Of a DNA stretch of 20,286 bases, positions 7,087-14,235 are shown piece after piece. A model generated the notes under the pieces. The model was not told where the DNA came from. It ran no database searches and was given only the letters and a program-made list of their open reading frames with translations. A program made the translations under genes and the position numbers. This DNA comes from Clostridia bacterium (GTDB lineage Bacteria > Bacillota_A > Clostridia > Oscillospirales > CAG-272). Numbering within the stretch: the first letter of the stretch is position 1; each line of letters starts with the position of its first letter. The stretch spans positions 1-20,286 of the forward strand of contig JAGBRZ010000052.1 of the NCBI GenBank assembly GCA_017632155.1, read 5' to 3'.

Positions 7087-7138
7087 CCGACCTCTGCGGA
7101 GGTCGGCTCAAGGAACTTTTTGAAAAAAGTTCCTTGAG
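7087..7138 (-). terminator. Two abutting hairpins, probable terminator or processing signal
   Basis: CCGACCTC/GAGGTCGG (8 bp, TGCG loop, 7087-7106) abuts CTCAAGGAACTTTTT / AAAAAGTTCCTTGAG (15 bp, 2-nt centre, 7107-7138) with no spacing. They follow the end of the MoxR operon (7160). The long stem has its own T/A runs but no T tail beyond it, so termination is possible but not certain; RNA stability or processing is an alternative. Confidence 0.55.
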
Positions 7139-7159
7139 AATCTTCAAGAACTTTCCGCT

Positions 7160-8605
7160 TTATAAGTTTTCGCGTATTTTATCGCAAAGTGCTTCGAGCG
7201 CTTTTTCGGTTTCGGGGGTGGCGGGGTTGTTGGCGTATTCGATCTGTTCGAATGCTTCGGTGATCATTTCGATTTCGTGTTTGGTGGTTACACGTCCGCT
7301 TGCGGAGAGGCGGTCGCGGATCTTTCGCGGGGTATCGGATTTCTTGACGAATGTCGGCATCTTGCGGAGCTGATCGACGAAGGTGGAGTAGGCGAAGCGG
7401 TATTTTTCCTCTTCGTTCTTCTTGGCACGGAGCTCAGTACTGAAGGTAAACCAGGTCATATGTGCCGCACTTTCTGCTCGCCGCTTTGCGCTGATGTCTT
7501 TCTTTTGAAGCTTGATCTCCTCGTCGAGATAATTGCTGAAGTATTCCTCGCCGTGGTCAAAGGAATCGCGGACGGGCAGCCATAGGAATTCAAAGAAAGC
7601 AACGACTGTTGCCTTCAGCCAAGCAAGAAAACGTCTGAATTCCGCACGTCTGCGAAGAAGGAATAGTGCGCTTCCGATAAAGAAGAACACAACGAACACC
7701 CAAAACAGCCAGTAATTTGCCGAATGGACAACGTCCTCGCGTCCCCAAAGGACGTTTGAGATATTGCCGACAACATTTTCCTCGGGGTCGTTATCGCCCG
7801 TGGTTGCCCCCGCGCGTAAGATTGCGGCAAGGACGAAGAGAACGCAAACGCGAACGCCGTTGACGATGAGATATGCGGCGAAGAGGATGAGGAGGAAAAC
7901 TGCGACAAGACCAAGCGAGAGGATCATATTGTATCTTCTCGTTTTAGGCGTCATAAATGAAACTACGGTGCCGCGGTATGTCCTTCCAAGGGCGTATTGA
8001 TTAGCCGAAAACATCGCGCAGAGGGTGTAGCCGATCAGGCAGAGTCCAACGTATTCCATACCCGGTGCGCGCATTGTTGAATAAAGCGCGAAAATGATGC
8101 TCAGCACGATAAGGCCGGTATAAAGTCCTGCGCCCGTCATAATTCGGTTGTATGGATAGAACCACACGAATGCTCCGAGCGCCACGGTGACGAAGAATGC
8201 GGCGGCGACTATAAGTGGCAGCAAGGAATCGGGATCGTAAACCACTGTTGGCCTTTTCGATTGCTCGAGCAGATAGAGGTCGGTAAGCTTATTGACGAAG
8301 ATCGAAAGGAAGAAGATCACAGCCCAGATGGGATAAGCGCGGTTTTTCTTAAAATACTTGTATTCGGGCTCGTAGGCGCGCGTTTCGAGCTCGCGCTTGA
8401 AGCCGGTTGCCTTGCAAAAAGCCGCTTGCATAAAATATCCGAAAGCCATCAGGAGCAAAATTACCGCAAATGCCGCGATGACGGTGAGGATATTCGCAGA
8501 AAAGAAGGGGATGATTGCAGCGCAAACGATGAAGTAGATGCCAAAGAAGGAAAGCACGGTAAAGCTCGGGGTGATTGGTAGAGAATTATTGGATTTGGTT
8601 CTCAT
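7160..8605 (-). CDS. Multi-span membrane protein with DUF4129-like C-terminus
   Basis: The protein has 481 residues. About nine hydrophobic segments span residues 15-350 (for example VLSFFGIYFIVCAAIIPFF, LPLIVAAAFFVTVALGAFVW, MILSLGLVAVFLLILFAAYL). A cytosolic tail contains YRFAYSTFVDQLRKMP, then SDTPRKIRDRL and a final acidic helix. That tail has the helical pattern of DUF4129, which in many bacteria is the last member of MoxR/DUF58 operons, often fused to a transglutaminase domain that is absent here. ATG 8605 overlaps the DUF58 stop in TAATG, so translation is coupled. Its job is unknown; the MoxR-DUF58-DUF4129 set is generally thought to act in envelope or protein-complex maturation. The family call on the tail is moderate. 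Confidence 0.75.
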   Translation of the reverse strand: MRTKSNNSLPITPSFTVLSFFGIYFIVCAAIIPFFSANILTVIAAFAVILLLMAFGYFMQAAFCKATGFKRELETRAYEPEYKYFKKNRAYPIWAVIFFLSIFVNKLTDLYLLEQSKRPTVVYDPDSLLPLIVAAAFFVTVALGAFVWFYPYNRIMTGAGLYTGLIVLSIIFALYSTMRAPGMEYVGLCLIGYTLCAMFSANQYALGRTYRGTVVSFMTPKTRRYNMILSLGLVAVFLLILFAAYLIVNGVRVCVLFVLAAILRAGATTGDNDPEENVVGNISNVLWGREDVVHSANYWLFWVFVVFFFIGSALFLLRRRAEFRRFLAWLKATVVAFFEFLWLPVRDSFDHGEEYFSNYLDEEIKLQKKDISAKRRAESAAHMTWFTFSTELRAKKNEEEKYRFAYSTFVDQLRKMPTFVKKSDTPRKIRDRLSASGRVTTKHEIEMITEAFEQIEYANNPATPETEKALEALCDKIRENL

Positions 8606-9855
8606 TATGCACCTCCGACTCGGAAATAGACGTCCTCTGCCTCGCTGAGCGCACCGACCTCGTTGCGAGTTGTGGCAACGTAGAAGATCACGCGCACGCC
8701 CTCTGTGGCGAGCGATTCGCGCAGATTCATCATTCTGCGGTCGATATAGGACGTGACGATTATCATATTTTCGTTTTCACGGTAAAGCTCGGGATGAGCG
8801 GCGATGTGGTCGAAAACGCGGTCGATGGGCGTGGAGATCTTCATTTTGAGCATTGCAAGCATACGCAGAGCGTATATCATATCTCGCGCGCCGCGGAAGG
8901 GTCCGCATTTGCCCACTTTCTGTCCGATCTCATCGTCCGAAACTGCTTCACCTCCGAATTCAGCCATATCCTCGGGCGGATAGTTTGAGAAGAATCGCAC
9001 GGGAACGTCCTCGGCGGCGATGCGGTCGAGGATCGAGGTGCAAAGCGTGATGCAACGCTCGATGGCGGCGGGGTCGGAGGGGACGTCATCCTTTTCGATC
9101 TGCCTGGAGGACATATTGAGCAAGAGCGAGAAGCGGTGGCGCACCGTTCTTTCCTCAACGTTTACCATCAGCTTGCTGTGCGCGGCAGTCGATTTCCAGT
9201 TGATCTGACGCATCGGGTCGCTTGTTTGATATTCTCGCGCTCCGCAAAGTCGAAGCGGATCGGTGACGGGGCAGGTGTTCGAGATTATGTCGCCGCAAAG
9301 GTAGCGCGACGAGGTATAATTGCCCGCGAGGTCCTCCGGGCGAGGAAGTACGATGAGGCGGTTTCGGTCTTTGTTCGAAAGCTCGATGAATTTTGAGTGC
9401 ACACCGATGCCCAGAATGTCGCTTGCCGTGGCAAGAACGCCCTCGAGGGTATAGTCGCCGCGCTTTTTGCAAGTAAGACGCCAGCGGCGGCGTATGCATG
9501 CATAGGGGCGGAGAACAAAGAGCGACTGGATCGAGCCGGTATGCTTGATCTTGCGAAGACCGTCATCCTTACCCTTCGAATTCTTGGAAAATACACCGCC
9601 CTTATCGTGGATCGTGGATTCAAGCAGAGTGAAGACCATACCGTCGGGCAGATCGGTGTCGATCTTGATATAGGGAAGCGGCAGCGCGCCGACATTGCGT
9701 ATCTCCTCGTAGAGATAGACGTCATCGCCCTCAAAGACCTCGCCCGAGGAGAGCGTCGCGCTGTATTCGATATTTGAAAAGCCCTTTTTCTTGTAAACGA
9801 AATATTGCAAGAGCACAACGCCGACGATGGCGGCGGCGACAGATATAAATAGCAC
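8605..9855 (-). CDS. DUF58 domain membrane-anchored protein
   Basis: The protein has 416 residues. One N-terminal membrane segment (ISVAAAIVGVVLLQYFVY) precedes a beta-rich extracytoplasmic or cytosolic module (NVGALPLPYIKIDTDLPDGM) and the DUF58 core with the family signature DPMRQINWKSTAAHSKLMV (about 213-231). A von Willebrand A-like C-terminal half follows. DUF58 proteins are encoded next to MoxR ATPases and are thought to be their clients or partners. The start is GTG 9855, with GGAGG 6 nt upstream. The gene is separated from the preceding 147-residue gene by 216 nt of hairpin-rich DNA, unusual inside an operon, and is coupled to the DUF4129-like gene by a TAATG overlap. Confidence 0.92.
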   Translation of the reverse strand: MLFISVAAAIVGVVLLQYFVYKKKGFSNIEYSATLSSGEVFEGDDVYLYEEIRNVGALPLPYIKIDTDLPDGMVFTLLESTIHDKGGVFSKNSKGKDDGLRKIKHTGSIQSLFVLRPYACIRRRWRLTCKKRGDYTLEGVLATASDILGIGVHSKFIELSNKDRNRLIVLPRPEDLAGNYTSSRYLCGDIISNTCPVTDPLRLCGAREYQTSDPMRQINWKSTAAHSKLMVNVEERTVRHRFSLLLNMSSRQIEKDDVPSDPAAIERCITLCTSILDRIAAEDVPVRFFSNYPPEDMAEFGGEAVSDDEIGQKVGKCGPFRGARDMIYALRMLAMLKMKISTPIDRVFDHIAAHPELYRENENMIIVTSYIDRRMMNLRESLATEGVRVIFYVATTRNEVGALSEAEDVYFRVGGA

Positions 9856-9877
9856 GGTGAACCTCCGTTGGGGTTAG

Positions 9878-9964
9878 TCGCCCTTCGGGCGAATGATAAT
9901 CCGCCTGCGGCGGAATGATAATCACGCTTCGCGTGAATGATAATGTATTTGCTTACGGCAAATT
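9878..9964. repeat. Periodic mini-hairpin array A (22-nt period)
   Basis: Three consecutive perfect 15-nt hairpins start at 9878, 9900 and 9922, exactly 22 nt apart: TCGCCC-TTC-GGGCGA, TCCGCC-TGC-GGCGGA and TCACGC-TTC-GCGTGA. Each is followed by the constant ATGATAAT. A fourth, looser hairpin (ATTTGC-TTACG-GCAAAT, 9947-9963) follows at the same pitch and forms the end of the 77-nt repeat. Stems differ in sequence while stem length, loop and linker are constant. The array lies antisense to the operon, between the 147-residue gene and DUF58. Confidence 0.85.
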
Positions 9965-10022
9965 GCGACTCTGCCTTGTCGGCTTACGCCTCCATTTTCC
10001 TTTGGAAAACCGCCAGAGCCGC
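9946..10022 (-). repeat. 77-nt structured repeat, copy 2 (inverted)
   Basis: This is the reverse complement of the element at 6968-7044, same length, 57 of 77 positions identical without gaps. It keeps the outer CGGCTCTG...CAGAGTCG pairing and the TTTTCC...GGAAAA and TTTGCCGTA...GCAAA blocks. It directly continues hairpin array A. Confidence 0.75.
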
Positions 10023-10044
10023 ACGCTTCGCAGAATGAAAGGTA

Positions 10045-10065
10045 GATTTTCGCGGGGCGAAAATC
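10045..10065. repeat. Hairpin just after the 147-residue gene
   Basis: GATTTTCGC (10045-10053) pairs with GCGAAAATC (10057-10065) over GGG. On the operon strand it is the first structure after the stop at 10072. No T tail is present, so it may protect or pause the transcript rather than end it. Confidence 0.55.
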
Positions 10066-10071
10066 CAAATA

Positions 10072-10515
10072 TTATAGCTTGGGTTTACTGGATTTAACTG
10101 CTGATCTTGCTTCTTTCAGCGAAATATCTGTGTTTTCACGGCAGAATGCGAGGAGCAGTTCTTCATCGCTGAGATCGGGGTGATCTGCTTTATATGCGTT
10201 GATCAATTTGAGTATCGCATCTTTTCTTTTCGGGGAGGCAATGTAGTAAACAATCCAAAAGTAGAGCACGTTGAAGGCAAACTGTGTGCCAAACATCATA
10301 TCTATGCCTTCTCCGATCTCGCGGTTGGTGACAGCTTGGATCAAAACCAATATCGCAATCAATACGCAGAATATGCAATTTGCCGCATTTTGAATGCCAA
10401 GGCAGATTTTGTACGTCTTTTCATCGAATACTCGGTAGGTTATTCTTTCTATATCATCCGAAAATAGACCTCGGACAGTGTATATTAATGACACGATAAA
10501 AAACAGAATTTCCAT
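10072..10515 (-). CDS. Hypothetical small membrane protein in the MoxR operon
   Basis: The protein has 147 residues: an N-terminal hydrophobic stretch (MEILFFIVSLIYTVRGLF), a long segment at about 40-63 (NAANCIFCVLIAILVLIQAV) and a third at about 76-93 (FAFNVLYFWIVYYIA). A cytosolic acidic/basic tail (LINAYKADHPDLSDEELLLAFCRENTDISLKEAR) reads like a small helical domain. I do not recognise a family. ATG 10515 follows the MoxR stop by 15 nt; no good ribosome binding site is visible. It occupies a position not usual in MoxR-DUF58 operons, between the ATPase and DUF58. Confidence 0.7.
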   Translation of the reverse strand: MEILFFIVSLIYTVRGLFSDDIERITYRVFDEKTYKICLGIQNAANCIFCVLIAILVLIQAVTNREIGEGIDMMFGTQFAFNVLYFWIVYYIASPKRKDAILKLINAYKADHPDLSDEELLLAFCRENTDISLKEARSAVKSSKPKL

Positions 10516-10530
10516 ATTTGATTATGCGCG

Positions 10531-11481
10531 TTATCTTCCAATAGGTGCTTCAACCGAATCAAGCACAAACTCGATGAGTTTTTCGTTTGTGTCGGACATT
10601 CGGACGGTGCTCTGTGTGCGGGCGATGATTCTGTGCGCGAGGACAGGGACGGCTACGCGGCGGATGTCGTCGGGGATGCAGTAGTCTCTGCCGTCAACTG
10701 CGGCGGCGATTCTTGCGGCGTTCAGCAGTGCAAGTGTGCCTCGGGGGCTGACGCCCATCGAAATGCGGTTGTTATTGCGGGTCGCGTCGATGATGCGGAG
10801 GATATAGTCCTTGACGGGTTCGGTGACGGTCACGCCCTTGCACGCGTTTTGTGCCGCGATAATATCGGCGCAGGTGCAAACGGGAGTGAGCATTTCAAGA
10901 GGTGTGGATACACCGTGGATATCCATCATTGCCATTTCGCTCGAGCGGTCGGGGTAGCCGAGTGCGAGCTTCATAAAGAATCGGTCGGTCTGTGCCTCGG
11001 GGAGCGGGAAAGTGCCCTGCGACTCGATTGGGTTCTGCGTTGCGATGACGAAGAAGGTGTCGGCAAGCTTATAGGTCACGCCGTCAACGGTCGTCTGACG
11101 TTCGCCCATGCACTCGAGAAGAGCAGATTGGGTTCGCGGTGTGGTACGGTTGATCTCGTCGGCGATAAGAATATTTGTGAAAACGGGACCCGCGCGGAAT
11201 ACGAAATCCGAGGTCTTTTGGTCAAAGTAGTTGATACCCGTGATGTCGGAGGGGAGAAGGTCGGGGGTGAACTGAATTCTCTTGACCTCGCCCGAAATTG
11301 ATTTTGCAAGTGCACGCGCGAGGGTAGTCTTGCCCGTGCCGGGAATGTCGTCGAGCAGAATATGTCCGCCCGCGATCATCGAGATGACGATCAGCTCGAT
11401 CTGCTCGCGTTTGCCGAAGATGACTTTGCCGATATTCTCGGTTATATTTTTTGAAAGCCTTGAAACAGATGTAATATCCAT
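10531..11481 (-). CDS. MoxR-family AAA+ ATPase
   Basis: MoxR ATPases are AAA+ chaperone-like proteins that form rings and act on DUF58/VWA partners. The 316 residues show Walker A DIPGTGKTT (around K51), Walker B ILIADEINR, the family hallmark TPRTQSALLECMGERQ, sensor 1 VIATQNPIESQGTFPLPEAQ followed by TDRF, and sensor 2 SPRGTLALLNAAR. Length is typical. ATG 11481 has AAAGGAA 8 nt upstream. It is the first gene after a consensus promoter and leads the operon MoxR / 147-residue protein / DUF58 / DUF4129-like. Confidence 0.96.
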   Translation of the reverse strand: MDITSVSRLSKNITENIGKVIFGKREQIELIVISMIAGGHILLDDIPGTGKTTLARALAKSISGEVKRIQFTPDLLPSDITGINYFDQKTSDFVFRAGPVFTNILIADEINRTTPRTQSALLECMGERQTTVDGVTYKLADTFFVIATQNPIESQGTFPLPEAQTDRFFMKLALGYPDRSSEMAMMDIHGVSTPLEMLTPVCTCADIIAAQNACKGVTVTEPVKDYILRIIDATRNNNRISMGVSPRGTLALLNAARIAAAVDGRDYCIPDDIRRVAVPVLAHRIIARTQSTVRMSDTNEKLIEFVLDSVEAPIGR

Positions 11482-11517
11482 TTTAATATTCCTTTCTATA
11501 TTGCTTATGTTGATTTA

Positions 11518-11546
11518 ATTATAACATACGGTCAAACGATTGTCAA
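11518..11546 (-). promoter_or_regulatory. Promoter of the MoxR operon
   Basis: On the minus strand there is a perfect TTGACA (11546-11541), a 17-nt spacer and a perfect TATAAT (11523-11518). The leader before ATG 11481 would be about 30 nt. Confidence 0.87.
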
Positions 11547-11654
11547 TAGGAATTTTGAAATTTCTAAAAATATTTTTAACAATTTGTTTGTGAGTGATTA
11601 ACCGATTTATTTTTGGGGCATAAACTGTGATTGAATAACATTTGTGAGGTCAAA

Positions 11655-12137
11655 ATGATGAATGACAATTGCTGCAGAAAACAGAACCGTAACAATATTC
11701 CCCTTGCTTGCGAGGCGGCGCGTGCCCGCGCGGGTGAGCTGAATTCGGTGTCCGAGTATCTTTACTTATCGATAATGTTTGCCGATGCATATCCCGATCT
11801 TTCCGAGTATTTCGAAAAGCTTTCGATGGAGGAAATGCATCATCACCGCGCACTCGGAGAGTTGATACTTCGCCTTGGCGGCGACCCCGCGGAGAGAAGC
11901 ACCGTGCGTAATTCGGGAAAGATCAATCTTTGTCAGGACTGCGATAGCCGCGCGCCGGTTGCGGCAACGCGAGCGCTTAAGAATAATATCATCGACGAAC
12001 GCCGCGCCGCGGAAAATTACCGCCGTCTTGCCATGATTGCAGAGCGCTGTGGCGACCTTTCCGCCGCCTCGCTGTTTTCAAAGTTCGCGGCTGACGAGGC
12101 AAGACACGCAAAGGAACAAGAAGGTATGTTAAGCTGA
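11655..12137 (+). CDS. Ferritin-like diiron protein
   Basis: The 160 residues form an apparent four-helix bundle with the ferritin/rubrerythrin ligand pattern: E34, E60xxH63 (SMEEMHHH), a helix-3 glutamate (E115 or E120 in IIDERRAAENY) and E148xxH151 (ADEARHA). Such proteins bind a diiron centre and commonly detoxify peroxide or handle iron in anaerobes. There is no rubredoxin domain. Unusual extras are an N-terminal CC pair (6-7) and a CQDC motif (93-96) in the loop joining the two helix pairs, which could bind a metal or form a disulfide. The start is ATG 11655 (or 11658), with TGAGGT at 11645-11650; a TTG at 11631 is in frame but lacks a site. A weak promoter (TTAACC 11598, TAAACT 11621) is possible. 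The stop codon lies inside a hairpin. Confidence 0.82.
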   Translation: MMNDNCCRKQNRNNIPLACEAARARAGELNSVSEYLYLSIMFADAYPDLSEYFEKLSMEEMHHHRALGELILRLGGDPAERSTVRNSGKINLCQDCDSRAPVAATRALKNNIIDERRAAENYRRLAMIAERCGDLSAASLFSKFAADEARHAKEQEGMLS

Positions 12138-12277
12138 GCTGTGCTCAGCTTAACAGTGATATTCGCACTTTGCGCGAGTGATACTTTGCTTTGCAAAGTG
12201 ATATATCCGCTTCGCGGATGTGATATATTCCGCCATTGGCGGAATGTTAAGGTGAAAATCCGCGGCAGCGGATTTTC
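12127..12277. repeat. Periodic mini-hairpin array B
   Basis: Six successive hairpins fill the DNA after the ferritin-like gene. They are: 12127-12155 (13-bp stem, TGT loop, containing the stop codon); 12163-12177 (15 nt, one mismatch); 12183-12199 (ACTTTGC-TTT-GCAAAGT); 12205-12219 (ATCCGC-TTC-GCGGAT); 12227-12245 (ATTCCGCC-ATT-GGCGGAAT); and 12254-12277 (GAAAATCCGC/GCGGATTTTC, GGCA loop). Counting 15-nt cores, the middle units start at 12163, 12184, 12205 and 12227, a 21-22 nt pitch. The linker is GTGATAT or a close variant. The last hairpin is followed by TCATTTTTAATT and could terminate transcription. Stems differ in sequence but keep 3-nt loops. Confidence 0.83.
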
Positions 12278-12347
12278 TCATTTTTAATTATATTTTGCCC
12301 TTGATTTTGTTTGGGTGGTGATTGTGCTCCCCGCTGACTCCCCTCCC

Positions 12348-12379
12348 AACCCTCCCGCAAGCGGGAGGGCTTGTTTTTT
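12348..12379 (+). terminator. Strong rho-independent terminator
   Basis: CCCTCCCGC (12350-12358) and GCGGGAGGG (12361-12369) form a GC-rich stem followed by CTTGTTTTTT. It ends any transcript running past the ferritin-like gene and the hairpin array. The stretch 12281-12347 between array and terminator shows nothing else I can name. Confidence 0.8.
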
Positions 12380-12418
12380 GAGCTTTACTTCGCCAAAAAA
12401 TATGAACAAAAGAAAAAC

Positions 12419-12447
12419 TTGACAAAAAAGTGCTTGCGTGTTATAAT
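12419..12447 (+). promoter_or_regulatory. Promoter of the LRR protein gene
   Basis: There is a perfect TTGACA (12419-12424), 17-nt spacer and perfect TATAAT (12442-12447). The start would be near 12454, giving a leader of about 39 nt before ATG 12493. Confidence 0.88.
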
Positions 12448-12492
12448 AAAATTGTAGAAAATGCGCATCAAATTACAGAAAGGAGAAAACTC

Positions 12493-14181
12493 ATGGATAA
12501 TCAGAACAATGAATTCACAGGCACGGCCAATGAACAGGCTTCTCTTGAAGGGCTTTATAACAGGGCTCTTGCAGAGATGGAAGCGGCGGCGACAGAAGAC
12601 GAATATCAGCGTGCTGCGATTCGTTTTAGCGGGTTGCGCGGATATAAAGATGCACAAGCTCTTGAGAGCAAGTGCCTTTTGCGTATTGAAAAGCTGAAAA
12701 ACGATGCCCTTCTGAACTCTGCAAAGTATCAAATGAAATCCGACACCGCGGCAGGTTACCGCGAGGCTTTGATTTTCCTCCGTCAAGTCAAAAACAGATT
12801 GGAAACGGGTGAGCTGATCCTTACTTGCGAGAAAAAGTTAAAGCTGATCGAGGAGGAAGAAAAGCTCCGCAGAAAGCGGATAAGATCATGGCTGCTCACA
12901 GTCGCCTCAATCGTTGCAGCTGTGGCTTTGGTTGTGGGAGTGTACTTTATTCTACCCAAGCCGGAGCTTAATTACGAGAGAGTCGATGGCGGGGTCATAG
13001 TCAGCTCGATCAACGAAAAATGGGGGCAGAGAAGCATCGAAATCCCCTCCGAGGTCAACGGCAGACCCGTTATTGGAATAGCCGAATCTGCTTTTGAAGG
13101 AAGCAAGCTGTTGCAAAGCGTGCTCATCCCTTCGAGCGTTAAAAGCATAGGCGAAAGAGCCTTTTACGGATGCAAGGCTTTGTATAAGGTGGTGCTCCCC
13201 GAAGGGTTAACTGAGATTGCGGAGAGCACGTTCGAGGGTTGCGAGGCGTTAAAGATCGTTGTGATGCCTGCAAGCGTTGTAAGCATTGGAAACGCTGCTT
13301 TTAGGCAGTGCAGAAGTCTTGCGGAAATCGAATTTCACGAGGGACTCAAAACTATCGGGGACGGCGCATTTGCCGCTTGCCCGTCTATTTCAAGCTTGAC
13401 CTTCCCCGAAAGTCTGGAGTCGATCGGAGCCAACGCCTTCTCGTATTGCATATGGCTTTCTGAGATCACCACTTTCGGAGGCACTGTGAGCATAGGTGAT
13501 GAAGCCTTCGAAAAATGCCAATTTCTTAAATCCGCGAGAGGGCTTGAGGGCGTCAAAAGTATAGGCGCACGGGCTTTTGAATTCTGTACTTTGCTGTCTG
13601 AAGTGAGTTTGCCCGAGGGGCTTGAAAAGATTGGTGATTCTGCGTTTGCTCATTGCGTATCTTTGAAAACAATAACCATTCCCTCAAGTGTCGATACTAT
13701 TGCCTCCGGCTTATTTAAAGCTTGCAATTCTCTTGAAAAGTTTGTCATTCCCGAAGGAGTGACCGAAATAGGCGAACGTGCTTTTGCATATTGCGCTTTG
13801 ACCGAGCTCGTTATTCCCTCAAGTGTTACAAATATAGATTCATACGCGTTCCTCGGATGCGACAACCTCAAGTCCGTCACCGCTTTGGAGGGCTTGAAGC
13901 GTATCAGCAACAGCGCGTTTGCTGATTGCGTAAGCCTGGATACGCTCGTTTTGCCTGCAAGTGTTCAAAGCATTAGGGACTGGGCGTTCAAGAATTGCAG
14001 ATCGCTATTTAACGTTAATTACGGCGGTTCTGTTTCAGAATGGAAACAGTTCAAAGGAAAAAAGTTTCATAACGTGAATACTATGGTTCTTTGCTCAGAC
14101 GGAAGTACTCTTGGAGATAGAGCAAAAACTTACGGTAACGTTCGTGATAATCCGTATAATAAAAAGTATCCGCTTAGCTGA
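12493..14181 (+). CDS. Membrane-anchored BspA-type leucine-rich repeat protein
   Basis: The protein has 562 residues in three parts. Residues 1-131 are charged and helical (a likely cytosolic domain, ending KLRRKRIR). Residues about 132-154 are one membrane segment. The rest carries about 14 repeats of roughly 23 residues with the BspA/LRR_5 pattern (IGERAFYGCKAL...LPEGLTEI), closing with the YGGSVSEWKQF cap typical of these proteins. The positive-inside rule puts the repeats outside the cell. BspA-type LRRs usually mediate surface binding; the ligand is unknown. There is no sortase motif or N-terminal signal peptide; the internal segment acts as anchor. ATG 12493 has AAAGGAG about 8 nt upstream; a longer reading frame from 12430 is excluded because it would start inside the promoter. 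A shared terminator follows. Confidence 0.88.
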   Translation: MDNQNNEFTGTANEQASLEGLYNRALAEMEAAATEDEYQRAAIRFSGLRGYKDAQALESKCLLRIEKLKNDALLNSAKYQMKSDTAAGYREALIFLRQVKNRLETGELILTCEKKLKLIEEEEKLRRKRIRSWLLTVASIVAAVALVVGVYFILPKPELNYERVDGGVIVSSINEKWGQRSIEIPSEVNGRPVIGIAESAFEGSKLLQSVLIPSSVKSIGERAFYGCKALYKVVLPEGLTEIAESTFEGCEALKIVVMPASVVSIGNAAFRQCRSLAEIEFHEGLKTIGDGAFAACPSISSLTFPESLESIGANAFSYCIWLSEITTFGGTVSIGDEAFEKCQFLKSARGLEGVKSIGARAFEFCTLLSEVSLPEGLEKIGDSAFAHCVSLKTITIPSSVDTIASGLFKACNSLEKFVIPEGVTEIGERAFAYCALTELVIPSSVTNIDSYAFLGCDNLKSVTALEGLKRISNSAFADCVSLDTLVLPASVQSIRDWAFKNCRSLFNVNYGGSVSEWKQFKGKKFHNVNTMVLCSDGSTLGDRAKTYGNVRDNPYNKKYPLS

Positions 14182-14190
14182 TATATAAAT

Positions 14191-14232
14191 AAAAACCGAC
14201 CGATGCGCCATTTGGCGGATCGGTCGGTTTCT
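14191..14232. terminator. Bidirectional terminator between LRR gene and exporter gene
   Basis: AAACCGACCGAT (14193-14204) and ATCGGTCGGTTT (14219-14230) form a 12-bp outer stem, and CGCC/GGCG forms an inner stem. Flanking A and T runs suit both directions, between convergent genes ending at 14181 and 14236. Confidence 0.88.
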
Positions 14233-14235
14233 GTA

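Noticed and set aside
9878..9964. CRISPR array
   Set aside because: The period is 22 nt, the variable part is itself a perfect hairpin, the constant part is only 8 nt, and there are no cas genes.
10633..11301. 222-residue open frame on the plus strand
   Set aside because: It is exactly antisense to MoxR, has a Val/Asp/Gly-rich composition typical of a shadow frame, and has no ribosome binding site.
12127..12155. Simple rho-independent terminator of the ferritin-like gene
   Set aside because: The stem is strong but no T run follows; it continues into the hairpin chain, and real terminators are more likely at 12254-12290 and 12348-12379.
12430..12492. 21-residue extension of the LRR protein
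   Set aside because: The codon at 12430 lies between the -35 and -10 boxes of a consensus promoter, so it is not in the mRNA.
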